Assembly (NCBI RefSeq): GCF_003312915.1
Contig: NZ_CP030261.1
Coordinates: forward strand, 1,922,001-1,986,000
DNA: 64,000 nt
Direction: 5' to 3'
Origin: Flavobacterium fluviale
Lineage (GTDB): Bacteria > Bacteroidota > Bacteroidia > Flavobacteriales > Flavobacteriaceae
Each line of letters starts with the position of its first letter. Position 1 is the first letter of the stretch. This document shows positions 28,660-37,950 of the stretch, piece after piece. The notes below the pieces were generated by a model. The model was not told where the DNA came from. It made no database searches and saw only the letters and a list, made by a program, of their open reading frames with translations. A program made the translations under genes and the position numbers.

Positions 28660-29298
28660 ATGAGAAGACTGCCTGTTTACTTACTATTAGATACATCTGG
28701 TTCAATGACTGGTGAGCCCATCGAAGCTGTTAAAAACGGCGTGCAGATGATGATTAGTTCACTTCGTCAAAATCCACAAGCTATTGAAACTGCTTTTTTG
28801 AGTGTGATTACTTTTGACAGTACTGCACAGCAAATTATTCCGTTGACGGATTTAGCCTCTTTTCAAATGGTTGATTTAAAAGCAACTGGAGTAACTGCTC
28901 TAGGCGAAGCTTTAAAATTAACTGCACAGAAAATAGAAACTGAAGTTGCAAAAACAACAACAGAGCAAAAAGGTGACTGGAAACCATTAGTTTTTATTAT
29001 GACCGATGGAATTCCGACAGATAACTGGGAAAGCGGTCTTGCAGAATTTAAAAAAGTAAAAACAGCTTTTACTGTTGCATGCGCTGCAGGGGGCGGAGCA
29101 GATACCAGTGTGTTGAAACAAATAACAGATACTGTTGTGAGTCTGGAGAATGCAGACAGTTCAAGTATTGGAAAGTTTTTTCAATGGGTAACAGCTTCAA
29201 TTGGTGTAACATCTACAAAAATTGAAGATTCAGGCAGAGAATTTACAAATGTAAAAGAATTACCTCCGCCGCCATCTGAACTAAACATTGTAGTTTAA
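28660..29298 (+). CDS. TerY-like vWA-domain protein, copy 1
   Basis: A 212-residue von Willebrand A protein with an intact MIDAS metal site: DTSGSM at residues 10-15, the Thr in GVTALGEAL and the Asp in MTDGIPTD. It matches TerY of tellurite clusters (MRRLPVYLLLDTSGSMTGEPIEAV). The C-terminus is LPPPPSELNIVV, a short proline motif shared with copy 2. In TerY-P systems the vWA protein is grouped with a PP2C phosphatase and a kinase, which both occur downstream here. Probably cytoplasmic, since no signal peptide is present. Confidence 0.92.
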   Translation: MRRLPVYLLLDTSGSMTGEPIEAVKNGVQMMISSLRQNPQAIETAFLSVITFDSTAQQIIPLTDLASFQMVDLKATGVTALGEALKLTAQKIETEVAKTTTEQKGDWKPLVFIMTDGIPTDNWESGLAEFKKVKTAFTVACAAGGGADTSVLKQITDTVVSLENADSSSIGKFFQWVTASIGVTSTKIEDSGREFTNVKELPPPPSELNIVV

Positions 29299-29377
29299 GT
29301 TTAGGGAAGGCGGAGTTTATAATACCGTTTTAATAATAGTTCGGTAATTTATTGTTTACTAGTTTTTATAAATCATT

Positions 29378-30013
29378 ATGAGAAGACTACCAGTATATTT
29401 TTTGCTAGATACTTCAGGTTCAATGTATGGAGAACCGATTCAAGCGTTGAATAATGCTTTAAGCGGTATGATTAACACATTGCGTTCAGATGCTCAGGCT
29501 CTCGATTCGCTTTGGATTAGTATTATAACTTACGATCGAGAAGTAAAAGAAATTGTTCCTTTGACAGAATTGGTTCATTTTCAGCTTCCCGAAATAACTT
29601 GTCCACAAAGTGGTCCAACCAATACAGGTGCAGGATTAGATTTTGTAATTCAGAAAGTGAAAACTGAGGTTATAAAAGGATCTGAAACAATAAAAGGCGA
29701 CTGGAAACCATTATTATTTGTTTTTACTGATGGAAAACCATCAGATATTCAATTCTACAGAGAAAAAATTCAAGAAATAAAAGCCTTAAATTTTGGTGCA
29801 GTTGTAGGTTGCGCGGCCGGACATATGGCAAACGACAGCATTCTTAAAGAACTTACAGACAATGTAGTGCATTTAGATTCTGCTGATAGTTCTACTTTGA
29901 AGCAATTTTTTAAATGGGTTTCTGAAACCATCGAACAAGGAAATAAAAGTCAGGGAACGGGAGAAAGTGTAACCCTGCCGCCACCGCCAAGCGAAATAAC
30001 AGTTGTGGTTTAA
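29378..30013 (+). CDS. TerY-like vWA-domain protein, copy 2
   Basis: A 211-residue paralogue of copy 1: MRRLPVYFLLDTSGSMYGEPIQAL, the MIDAS Thr region TNTGAGLD and FTDGKPSD. It ends LPPPPSEITVVV. The conserved tail suggests that both copies dock onto the same partner through a proline motif. A 79-bp gap without a visible terminator separates it from copy 1; it is the largest gap in the island. Confidence 0.92.
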   Translation: MRRLPVYFLLDTSGSMYGEPIQALNNALSGMINTLRSDAQALDSLWISIITYDREVKEIVPLTELVHFQLPEITCPQSGPTNTGAGLDFVIQKVKTEVIKGSETIKGDWKPLLFVFTDGKPSDIQFYREKIQEIKALNFGAVVGCAAGHMANDSILKELTDNVVHLDSADSSTLKQFFKWVSETIEQGNKSQGTGESVTLPPPPSEITVVV

Positions 30014-30021
30014 TCTAAAAA

Positions 30022-30480
30022 ATGCTTGATATGTTATTTACATTTTCAAAAGCACTCATACATGTTGCAACGGCAATTGATGAGGCTTATCAGGAAGGGA
30101 GAGAAAATGAACTTGAAAATATAGAATTAAGTTCTGATCAGATATTAGAAACAATGAATATTGATAACATTACTATATGTTACGAAACTACAGGAATTGA
30201 TAATTTTGATATTAAAAATATAGAGCAGATTTTAAGACAGAATTACACTAAAAACGAGTTTGGAATTCACTATATTATTGTTCGAAAAAATTGTGCTTAT
30301 TTAAAAGTAACACATGATATTCCTCTTCAGGGAAGAAATAAATGTTATGGTACTTGTTTTTCAATTAATTATATGGAACCTAATAAGGGAGTTGCTGTAT
30401 ATGGATATTCAACTAAAAATACCGCAGAAAGAGAGGCTTTTAAGGAAATGGCGAGCGAGATAATCAAGGCACTTTCATAA
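30022..30480 (+). CDS. Ter-island protein of unknown function (152 aa)
   Basis: Not recognised. The 152 residues begin with a helical segment (MLDMLFTFSKALIHVATAIDEAYQEG) that may lie on a membrane surface, then an alternating strand/helix region with three cysteines (ITICYET, KNCAYL, NKCYGTCFSI). The stop overlaps the next gene by one base (TAATG), coupling it to the small hydrophobic protein. It is inserted between vWA copies 2 and 3. Confidence 0.6.
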   Translation: MLDMLFTFSKALIHVATAIDEAYQEGRENELENIELSSDQILETMNIDNITICYETTGIDNFDIKNIEQILRQNYTKNEFGIHYIIVRKNCAYLKVTHDIPLQGRNKCYGTCFSINYMEPNKGVAVYGYSTKNTAEREAFKEMASEIIKALS

Positions 30481-30731
30481 TGTATATAATTAAGCTTATC
30501 ATTGAAATTCTGATTATTGCATTATTTTTTTATTCCAAATTATTGCCATATAAAGACAAACTACATCCCCAATATAAATCTATTTTTGATTTTTTCAATA
30601 GTATATTTTCTCCCATATTCAATTTCTTAAAAACCACAATAAAACCTTTTCAAGTAGGTGTAGGTCTTGCAGTTGATATGACACAGATCGTACTATTAAT
30701 TATTTTTTTAATGCTATTAAAATTCCTTTAA
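30480..30731 (+). CDS. Small hydrophobic membrane protein (83 aa)
   Basis: An 83-residue protein with two hydrophobic stretches (about residues 3-20 and 60-83, AVDMTQIVLLIIFLMLLKFL), probably a two-helix membrane protein. It begins at the one-base overlap with the preceding stop and ends 1 bp before the next gene, so it is translated with its neighbours. No family is recognised. It could tether the upstream 152-residue protein or a vWA protein to the membrane; this is speculation. Confidence 0.6.
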   Translation: MYIIKLIIEILIIALFFYSKLLPYKDKLHPQYKSIFDFFNSIFSPIFNFLKTTIKPFQVGVGLAVDMTQIVLLIIFLMLLKFL

Positions 30732-30732
30732 A

Positions 30733-31785
30733 ATGAGAAGATTACCAATATATTTTTTAATCGATATTTCTGAATCAATGGTTGGAGAACCAATTCAACA
30801 GGTTGAAGAAGGATTGGCCACTATAATTCAGGCATTAAAAACAGATCCACATGCTTTAGAAACGGTTTATGTTTCTATCATCGTTTTTGCCGGCCAGCCT
30901 AAAACATTGGTGCCTTTACAGGAAATAGTGAGTTTTTATCCTCCTAAATTCCCGATAGGAAGCGGTACATCACTAAGTAAGGGGCTTGGACATTTAATGT
31001 ATGAACTAAGAAGTAATATCGTTAAAACGACTTATGAAGTAAAAGGAGATTGGAAACCAATAGTATTCTTATTTACAGATGGTGTTCCGACAGATGATAC
31101 GCAGGCAGCTATAAGTGAATGGAAAAATAATTGGCAGCGAACAGCAAATCTAATTGCAGTTTCTTTTGGAAACGAAACAGATACAAAACTATTGGGACAG
31201 CTTACAGAAAATGTACTTCATTTTAAAAATACAAATGTTCAATCGTATAAAGAGTTTTTTAAATGGGTTACAGATTCTATTAAAACAAGCAGTATTAGTG
31301 TTGAAAATAACTCATCTGGATTTGAATTGGCAAAATTAGATGGAGAAACAATTTCTAAAATTGATTTAACGAAAGAAGAACCAAACAAACAGTATGTTGA
31401 TGATAATTACGTCGTTCTTAGTGGGAAATGCCAAAATACAAAGAGACCTTATTTGATGAAATACCGCAAAAACATTGCGCCTTCAATATATGCAGGAATT
31501 GAGCTGGCTTCAAAAAATTACAAACTAGTAGGGGCTTATCAGGTTGATAATAATTATTTTGAATTGGCAGATAACTCTAATTTCAACAATAAGGTAAATA
31601 CCGAAGAACTATTTGGCGCACCAACCTGTCCCTGTTGCGGCAATCAAATTGCTTTTGCAGTATGTGTATGTCAAAAAATTCATTGTATTGGCGACGAGCA
31701 AATCAGTACATGTCCATGGTGTAATAATCAAGGATCTTATGGATATGGAGAAGGCGGTTTTGATGTTAACAGAACACAAGGATAA
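30733..31785 (+). CDS. vWA protein with TerY-C zinc-ribbon tail, copy 3
   Basis: A 350-residue protein. The N-terminal vWA domain (about 1-200) has MIDAS residues in LIDISESMVGEPI (DxSxS kept), GTSLSKGL and FTDGVPTDD. A linker domain of about 90 residues follows. The C-terminal domain has four CxxC-type cysteine pairs between residues 297 and 335 (CPCCGNQ, CVCQKIHC, CPWCNNQ), as in the TerY-C domain. It immediately precedes the phosphatase gene (5 bp), forming the vWA-PP2C-kinase triad. The zinc-ribbon could carry the regulatory interaction, which is inference. Confidence 0.9.
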   Translation: MRRLPIYFLIDISESMVGEPIQQVEEGLATIIQALKTDPHALETVYVSIIVFAGQPKTLVPLQEIVSFYPPKFPIGSGTSLSKGLGHLMYELRSNIVKTTYEVKGDWKPIVFLFTDGVPTDDTQAAISEWKNNWQRTANLIAVSFGNETDTKLLGQLTENVLHFKNTNVQSYKEFFKWVTDSIKTSSISVENNSSGFELAKLDGETISKIDLTKEEPNKQYVDDNYVVLSGKCQNTKRPYLMKYRKNIAPSIYAGIELASKNYKLVGAYQVDNNYFELADNSNFNNKVNTEELFGAPTCPCCGNQIAFAVCVCQKIHCIGDEQISTCPWCNNQGSYGYGEGGFDVNRTQG

Positions 31786-31790
31786 TACGT

Positions 31791-33200
31791 ATGGAAGAGA
31801 CCAAAAGATACCTACAGTCTTTATTATTCCAAAATAAAATAGATATTCCCGAAAGTAAACAAACTCTTTTTGAAGATTTCATTAATAATGAAAACAATAT
31901 TACAGCAGTAAAAATAATTAAAGAAAAACAGCGGATGATTATGCAAAATTGGAATTTAAAAAATCGAATTGATGATATTACACATCAATCTGTTTTTCTG
32001 CCAAACGGTACTGTAAATAAAATATACGAAGCCAAAATTGATTTTGCGCAGCTGGGCTGGATTGATTTTACTTCTTTCGAAATTCAAAATTTAGAAGAAA
32101 CGGGACTTACTTTTGACCATGATAGTAAATTGCTTTTTGGAATCCCAATAATAAGTGGTGATTTAAAAATTAAACTCCTTTTTAAAATTGAAGGCGAATC
32201 TGAGGAAACGCCATTTCATGAAAAGATAATGACCGTTATTGTAAATCCAGATCCAAAATCACTTTGGAAAAATATAGAAAGCGATAGAAATGCTCCTTTT
32301 GCCAAAGATGATCATGTTGCAATTTCGAGCACTTTTTTAGATAAAAAAATTGTTGTGGCCTCAAAAAGAGGAAGAAGTCATGCAAATGTCGGCTCTTTTA
32401 GAGAAGACGATTTTGCATTCAAAAATTTAGATTCAAATGGCTGGAGTGTCTTAGGAGTTTCTGATGGAGCAGGTTCTGCGGCATTATCCCGAAAAGGTTC
32501 AAAATTGGCCTGCGACACTGTTGTTGACTATTTTGAACAAAATCTTGATAAAGAAAATCTAAAGGATTTTGACGAAATTTTGCTAGAGCACTATAAAAAA
32601 ACAGATTTAGAAACATCAAAAAAAATAAGTCATTTTGTTTATAACACTTTATTAAAAGCAGCTCATTTCGTCAATCAGAAGATCGAAGAATTTGCTGGTA
32701 ATATTGATGAAGAACTGAAAAAATTTCATGCGACTTTAATTTTCGCTTTAGTTAAAAAATATGATTTCGGATATGCCATCTTAACTTTTGGAGTTGGAGA
32801 TTGTCCGATAGGTTTATTAAATAAAGATTTGACTGAAGTGACATTAATGAATTTTATAGACGTTGGCGAATTTGGGGGCGGTACAAGATTTATTACAATG
32901 CCGGAAATTTTTCAAAGTGAGAAACTTTCTTCCCGATTCGGCTTTAAATTAGTTGATGATTTCTCTTATTTAATGCTGATGACTGACGGAATTTACGATC
33001 CAAAATTTGTAGTTGAGGCCAATTTGGAAAAAATTGAAAAATGGAACGAATTTTTGTCTGACTTAAAAGGGAATAATCAAGACAATTCTAAAGTTGATTT
33101 TGATGATGAAAACGGAGATGTTGCAGCCCAGCTTTCTAATTGGATGGACTTTTGGAGTCCTGGAAATCATGATGATAGAACTCTTGCTATAATTTATTAA
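31791..33200 (+). CDS. PP2C-family serine/threonine phosphatase of TerY-P triad
   Basis: A 469-residue protein. About 130 residues of unidentified N-terminal domain precede a PP2C catalytic domain with SHANVGSFREDDFAF, LGVSDGAGSAALSRKGSKLA, LTFGVGDCPIGLL, LMLMTDGIYD and NHDDRTLAIIY. The metal-binding aspartates in VSDGAG, MTDG and HDDR are present. This arrangement matches the phosphatase of TerY-P clusters. It is 5 bp after the vWA gene and 2 bp before the kinase gene, so the three are probably made in equal amounts and act on each other. Confidence 0.9.
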   Translation: MEETKRYLQSLLFQNKIDIPESKQTLFEDFINNENNITAVKIIKEKQRMIMQNWNLKNRIDDITHQSVFLPNGTVNKIYEAKIDFAQLGWIDFTSFEIQNLEETGLTFDHDSKLLFGIPIISGDLKIKLLFKIEGESEETPFHEKIMTVIVNPDPKSLWKNIESDRNAPFAKDDHVAISSTFLDKKIVVASKRGRSHANVGSFREDDFAFKNLDSNGWSVLGVSDGAGSAALSRKGSKLACDTVVDYFEQNLDKENLKDFDEILLEHYKKTDLETSKKISHFVYNTLLKAAHFVNQKIEEFAGNIDEELKKFHATLIFALVKKYDFGYAILTFGVGDCPIGLLNKDLTEVTLMNFIDVGEFGGGTRFITMPEIFQSEKLSSRFGFKLVDDFSYLMLMTDGIYDPKFVVEANLEKIEKWNEFLSDLKGNNQDNSKVDFDDENGDVAAQLSNWMDFWSPGNHDDRTLAIIY

Positions 33201-33202
33201 AT

Positions 33203-34714
33203 ATGAGTATAGTTACAGTAAAATCGATAAATGACCCTGCAAAAACTTATCAATTTGTTGATAATGGAGAGCCCATGCGCGGTGGTGTAAAAGATGTTTA
33301 TTTTAGTCCGGATAGAAAATATGTTGTTGCTATTTTTAGAGACAAATTAGACTTTAACCAAAAAGAAAGACTTCAAAAAATAACTAATAAATATTATGCT
33401 CAAATCCAGAACGGAGAGGCAGGAGATTACTATTTAAATGAAGTTTTTAGATGGCCGACAGATGTTATAGAATATAATAATGCGACTGGGATAATCGTGC
33501 CCATTTATAAATCTAAATTTTTCTTTAAGAAAGGGTATCAAACTAGCGAACTAATTCTTGGAAAAGAAAAAAATGGAAAATGGTTTGCTGGGCCGAAATT
33601 TAGAAATCCGCATTTTCCACTCCGTATTGCAAATTCTGAGTTGGGAGATTGGCTAAGCTATTTTCAGGTTTGTGTCAATCTTTCCAGGGGAGTAAAAAAA
33701 ATGCACGCTATGGGATTGGCGCACTCTGATTTATCGTACAATAATGTACTGATAGATCCTATTGAACGATCTGCCTGCATGATAGATTTGGACGGATTGG
33801 TAGTGCCAGGGTTATTTCAAGCAGAAGTAATTGGTACTGCAGAATTTATTGCTCCAGAAGTGCTTTCGACCAAACACTTAGATAAAAATGATCCAAACAG
33901 AAAACTGCCCAATAGGTTGACAGATCTGCATGCGCTTCCAGTACTTATATATATGTTTCTATTGCACAGACACCCTTTAAAAGGAGGGAAAGTCCATGAC
34001 TTAGATACCGAAAAAGACGATTTATTATCAATGGGTGAAAAAGCAATGTTTATTGAACACCCAACAGATGACACAAATAGACCAAAACTGAACCAGGTTT
34101 CTAAATGGGACCTGCCTTGGGCAGATATAAATAAATTGCCATACACCATAACTGGACCCTATTTAAAAACATTATTTGATAAAGTTTTTATAGATGGACT
34201 GCACAATCCGATGCAGCGCCCAAATGCGGAAGAATGGGAAATAGCGCTTCTCAAAACAACCGATTTGATGCAGAAATGCCACAACATAGCATGTGAGCAG
34301 AAATGGTATGTTTTTGACAATACAAATACTCCCAAATGTCCTTTCTGCGGTACGGCACATCAAGGAACACTTCCTATTTTAGACTTGTATTATCAGTTTC
34401 AAGAAACTACTTGGAAGCCCGAGAATCATAGACTAATGGTTTATAATGACCAGTATTTGTTTCAATGGCATGTTAATCGTAATATTGCCAGAAATGAGAA
34501 GTTGACCCAGCAGCAAAAGGTACCAGTGGGCTATTTTACTTTTTTCAATGGTAAGTGGGTGCTGGTTAATCAAAAATTGACTTCACTAAAAGATTTAACC
34601 GAAGACAAAGAAATTCCAATTGGTACAATGGTGGAACTAACACACGGAAAAAAGATACTGCTTTCTAATGAAGAAGGAGGAAGAGTAATCATGGTTACAA
34701 TGGCTAATACATAA
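33203..34714 (+). CDS. Ter-associated protein kinase with C-terminal zinc-ribbon
   Basis: A 503-residue eukaryotic-like kinase. The glycine-rich loop is reduced (NGEPMRGGVKDVYFS). The catalytic loop is HSDLSYNNVL near residue 174 (HRD replaced by HSD), the metal-binding Asp is in MIDLDGLVVPG near 195 (DFG replaced by DLDG), and FIAPEVL is present. A zinc-ribbon CHNIACEQKW with TPKCPFCG lies at about residues 355-385. A 120-residue C-terminal part follows with no recognised fold. It completes the TerY-P triad. Its targets are unknown. Confidence 0.88.
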   Translation: MSIVTVKSINDPAKTYQFVDNGEPMRGGVKDVYFSPDRKYVVAIFRDKLDFNQKERLQKITNKYYAQIQNGEAGDYYLNEVFRWPTDVIEYNNATGIIVPIYKSKFFFKKGYQTSELILGKEKNGKWFAGPKFRNPHFPLRIANSELGDWLSYFQVCVNLSRGVKKMHAMGLAHSDLSYNNVLIDPIERSACMIDLDGLVVPGLFQAEVIGTAEFIAPEVLSTKHLDKNDPNRKLPNRLTDLHALPVLIYMFLLHRHPLKGGKVHDLDTEKDDLLSMGEKAMFIEHPTDDTNRPKLNQVSKWDLPWADINKLPYTITGPYLKTLFDKVFIDGLHNPMQRPNAEEWEIALLKTTDLMQKCHNIACEQKWYVFDNTNTPKCPFCGTAHQGTLPILDLYYQFQETTWKPENHRLMVYNDQYLFQWHVNRNIARNEKLTQQQKVPVGYFTFFNGKWVLVNQKLTSLKDLTEDKEIPIGTMVELTHGKKILLSNEEGGRVIMVTMANT

Positions 34715-34744
34715 TTTTAAAATTTAACTTAATTAATATTTCAA

Positions 34745-35743
34745 ATGAATCAACACCCAATTTTTTCGGAACATCCCGGTTTAATTATCGTTTTTGCGGT
34801 TGCAGTAGTCATCATGCTGTTGCTGGATTTAGGAATCTTCAACAAAAAAAGCCACGTCGTAACAAATAAAGAAGCTATTACTTGGTCATTAGTTTGGATC
34901 AGTTTAGCAATGATCTTTAGCGGTTTAGTGTATCATTTTGCTGGACCTGCAAAATTCTACGAATTCCAATCGGCCTATTGGATTGAAAAAGCATTATCTG
35001 TTGATAACCTTTTTGTATTTATTTTAGTCTTTAAGTTTTTTGATGTTGCTAATCAAAACAAACATAAAGTTCTGTTTTGGGGAATTATTGGAGCATTAGT
35101 TTTAAGAGCTATTTTTATATTCTCTGGAGCTTTCTTAATCGAACTAACCTACTTAAACAAACTTTTAGGTCTTGCACGATTAGAAGGATTTAAATATGAT
35201 ATTAATTTAATCATGACCGCTTTCGGATTGTTCCTTGTTTACGCAGGTGTTAAATCATGGTCTTCTGGAGACGACGATGATGAGGAAGATTACAACAACA
35301 CAAGAGGAGCAAGATTGATTAGAAAGTTTTTCAATGTCAGCGATAAATATGATGGAGACAAATTTTTTACGATAGAAAACGGGAAAAAATTAGCAACACC
35401 GCTTTTAGTAGTTGTGGCTGTAATTGAGTTTACCGATTTATTATTCGCAGTAGATTCTATTCCTGCAATTTTTGCAATATCAAGCGATCCATTTATTCTT
35501 TATACTTCTAATATTTTTGCAATTTTAGGACTTAGAGCTTTGTTCTTCCTTTTGGATAACTTTATTCACTTGTTCAGCAAATTACAATATGGTTTGGCAA
35601 TTATCTTATCATTTATCGGAATAAAAATGATCATTTCGCCATTCTACCATATAGACTCCATTTATTCTTTATTGGTAATAGGAGGCGTTCTTTTAATTTC
35701 GGTTTTAGCTTCAATCTTAATGCCGGAACCTAAAGAAGCATAA
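34745..35743 (+). CDS. terC: TerC-family integral membrane protein
   Basis: A 332-residue polytopic protein with about nine membrane helices. TerC landmarks are LLLDLGIFNKKSHV, the conserved acidic motif SAYWIEKALSVDNLFVFILVF, and FTDLLFAVDSIPAIFAIS. TerC proteins are linked to metal (manganese, tellurite) handling and form membrane complexes with TerD. It is 30 bp after the kinase gene and is the last gene of the island, before a strong terminator. A cytoplasmic acidic loop (SSGDDDDEEDY) near residue 176 could bind cations. Confidence 0.95.
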   Translation: MNQHPIFSEHPGLIIVFAVAVVIMLLLDLGIFNKKSHVVTNKEAITWSLVWISLAMIFSGLVYHFAGPAKFYEFQSAYWIEKALSVDNLFVFILVFKFFDVANQNKHKVLFWGIIGALVLRAIFIFSGAFLIELTYLNKLLGLARLEGFKYDINLIMTAFGLFLVYAGVKSWSSGDDDDEEDYNNTRGARLIRKFFNVSDKYDGDKFFTIENGKKLATPLLVVVAVIEFTDLLFAVDSIPAIFAISSDPFILYTSNIFAILGLRALFFLLDNFIHLFSKLQYGLAIILSFIGIKMIISPFYHIDSIYSLLVIGGVLLISVLASILMPEPKEA

Positions 35744-35776
35744 ATAAAGGTTTTTTAACCAAAAAAAATAAAATTT

Positions 35777-35819
35777 AAAACGGATTGAAAATTAAATGTG
35801 ATTTTCAATCCGTTTTTTT
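35777..35819 (+). terminator. Terminator ending the Ter island
   Basis: AAAACGGATTGAAAAT (35777-35792) pairs perfectly with ATTTTCAATCCGTTTT starting at 35801, followed by a T-run. It sits 34 bp after terC and is the first convincing terminator found after the start of the island at 21614. Confidence 0.9.
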
Positions 35820-35876
35820 GTTTTCGAATACTGTAAAGCTATTGTTTTTCAATGTGAAAACTTCGATTAAAAGTTA

Positions 35877-35884
35877 TACTTTTG
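35877..35884 (+). promoter_or_regulatory. -7 promoter box of the ABC-F gene
   Basis: TACTTTTG fits the TAnnTTTG consensus, 93 bp upstream of the ABC-F start. It is identical to the topA box, and the adjacent 16-mer CGATTAAAAGTTATAC (35864-35879) also occurs upstream of topA (9759-9774). Confidence 0.5.
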
Positions 35885-35976
35885 CACTTTCAAAATTGTA
35901 AAACCTAAGTTTATTTACATTTTGTTTTTTTATTAATAAAATAAAGGTTTTTCAGCCTTTATCTTTTGCTCAAATT

Positions 35977-37890
35977 ATGCTTAACATACACAATCTTTCG
36001 GTTTCTTTTGGAGGAACATATTTATTTGAAGAAGTTACTTTTCGTTTAGGTGCAGGAGACCGAGTTGGTCTTGTGGGTAAAAACGGAGCAGGTAAATCTA
36101 CAATGCTTAAAATGCTGGCTAGAGACTTTGCCCCAGATTCTGGAGTAATATCTCAGGAGAAAGATATCCGAATGGGTTTTTTGCGTCAGGATATTGATTT
36201 TGAGCAGGGAAGAACGGTATTGGAAGAAGCATATGAGGCTTTTACAGAGATCAAAATTGTAGAAAAGAAATTAGAAGAAATCAATCATCAATTGGTTACA
36301 AGAACCGATTATGAGAGTGAGGAATACAGCCAGATCATCGAAGACTTATCTGATTATACACATCGCTTTGAGCTTTTAGGCGGTTATAATTATGTTGGAG
36401 ATACAGAGAAAATCCTTTTAGGTTTAGGTTTTAAAAGAGAAGTCTTTAATAATCAAACCGAAACATTTTCTGGAGGGTGGAGAATGCGTATCGAATTGGC
36501 AAAATTACTTTTGCAGTCAAATGACGTTTTGCTTCTGGATGAGCCAACCAACCACTTAGATATCGAAAGTATCATTTGGTTAGAGAGTTTCCTTCGTAAT
36601 TATCCTGGTGTTGTGGTGATTGTATCGCACGATAAAATGTTTTTGGATAATGTTACCAACCGAACAATCGAAATTTCTTTAGGAAAAGCATACGATTTTA
36701 ATAAACCCTATTCTCAATATTTAGAATTACGCCATGAAATTCGCGAAAAGCAATTAGCAACTCAAAAAAATCAGGCAAAAAAAATTGAAGAAACAGAAAA
36801 ATTAATCGAGAAATTCCGTGCCAAAGCTTCAAAAGCTTCGATGGCGCAGTCGTTGATTAAAAAATTAGATAAAGTAGAGAGAATCGAAGTTGACGAAGAT
36901 GATAACTCTGTAATGAACATCTCTTTCCCAGTTTCAAAAGAGCCGGGAAAAGTTGTAATCGAAGCAGAAAATGTTACCAAAAGCTACGGAGACAAAACGA
37001 TTCTAAAAGATATTAGTTTATTGGTAGAAAGAGGCAGTAAAATTGCATTTGTTGGACAAAACGGACAAGGTAAATCTACTTTCATCAAAGCATTGGTAAA
37101 CGAATTTGAGTACGAAGGAAACATCAAATTAGGGCATAATGTTCAATTGGGTTACTTCGCACAAAATCAGGCCGAATACTTAGATGGCGAAATCACTTTG
37201 CTGCAAACTATGGAAGATGCTGCGACTGATACAAATCGTATGAAAGTTCGCGATATGTTAGGTTCATTTTTATTCCGTGGAGATGATGTGGAGAAAAAAG
37301 TGAAAGTACTTTCTGGAGGAGAACGTAACCGTTTGGCACTTTGTAAACTATTGTTACAGCCAATCAATGTACTGCTGATGGATGAGCCGACAAACCACTT
37401 AGATATTAAATCTAAAAATGTTTTAAAAGCTGCGCTTCAAAAATTTGGAGGAACACTATTATTGGTTTCTCACGACAGGGATTTTCTTCAAGGAATGTCG
37501 AACATTGTTTACGAATTCAAAGATCAAAAAATCAGAGAATATTTAGGAGACATCAACTTTTTCTTAGAACAGCGTAATCTAGAAAACATGCGCGAGGTTG
37601 AGAAAAAAGATGTTGTAAAGACAACAGCTCCAAAAGAAAATAACAAAACATCGTACGAAGACCAGAAAAAAGGAAAAGCACTTCAAAACAGATTAAGTAA
37701 AATCGAGAGTCAGATTCAGCAATTAGAAAAAGACATTCAGCACGACGATAAACTGCTGGCTTCTAATTATGATAAACATATAGAAGACGCGTCATTTTTT
37801 ACAGCTTACAACAAGAAGAAAAAAGATTTAGATCAGTTACTTTTAGATTGGGAAGTCGTTCAAGAAGAGATTGACAATTTTAGTGCCTAA
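35977..37890 (+). CDS. ABC-F family ATPase
   Basis: A 637-residue protein with two ATP-binding cassettes and no membrane domain. Walker A motifs are GLVGKNGAGKST and FVGQNGQGKST, signatures FSGGWRMRIELAKLL and LSGGERNRLALCKLL, Walker B motifs LLLDEPTNHLD and LLMDEPTNHLD. A linker of about 80 helical residues joins the cassettes, and the last 90 residues form a charged coiled-coil. ABC-F proteins act on the ribosome in translation or antibiotic protection; the long C-terminal coil is like that of Uup. No resistance context is visible. Confidence 0.93.
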   Translation: MLNIHNLSVSFGGTYLFEEVTFRLGAGDRVGLVGKNGAGKSTMLKMLARDFAPDSGVISQEKDIRMGFLRQDIDFEQGRTVLEEAYEAFTEIKIVEKKLEEINHQLVTRTDYESEEYSQIIEDLSDYTHRFELLGGYNYVGDTEKILLGLGFKREVFNNQTETFSGGWRMRIELAKLLLQSNDVLLLDEPTNHLDIESIIWLESFLRNYPGVVVIVSHDKMFLDNVTNRTIEISLGKAYDFNKPYSQYLELRHEIREKQLATQKNQAKKIEETEKLIEKFRAKASKASMAQSLIKKLDKVERIEVDEDDNSVMNISFPVSKEPGKVVIEAENVTKSYGDKTILKDISLLVERGSKIAFVGQNGQGKSTFIKALVNEFEYEGNIKLGHNVQLGYFAQNQAEYLDGEITLLQTMEDAATDTNRMKVRDMLGSFLFRGDDVEKKVKVLSGGERNRLALCKLLLQPINVLLMDEPTNHLDIKSKNVLKAALQKFGGTLLLVSHDRDFLQGMSNIVYEFKDQKIREYLGDINFFLEQRNLENMREVEKKDVVKTTAPKENNKTSYEDQKKGKALQNRLSKIESQIQQLEKDIQHDDKLLASNYDKHIEDASFFTAYNKKKKDLDQLLLDWEVVQEEIDNFSA

Positions 37891-37950
37891 TATAATTTTC
37901 GGGAGCTGATCCAGCTTTCCATTTTAAGTTCTCATAAAAAAGCTTGTTTT

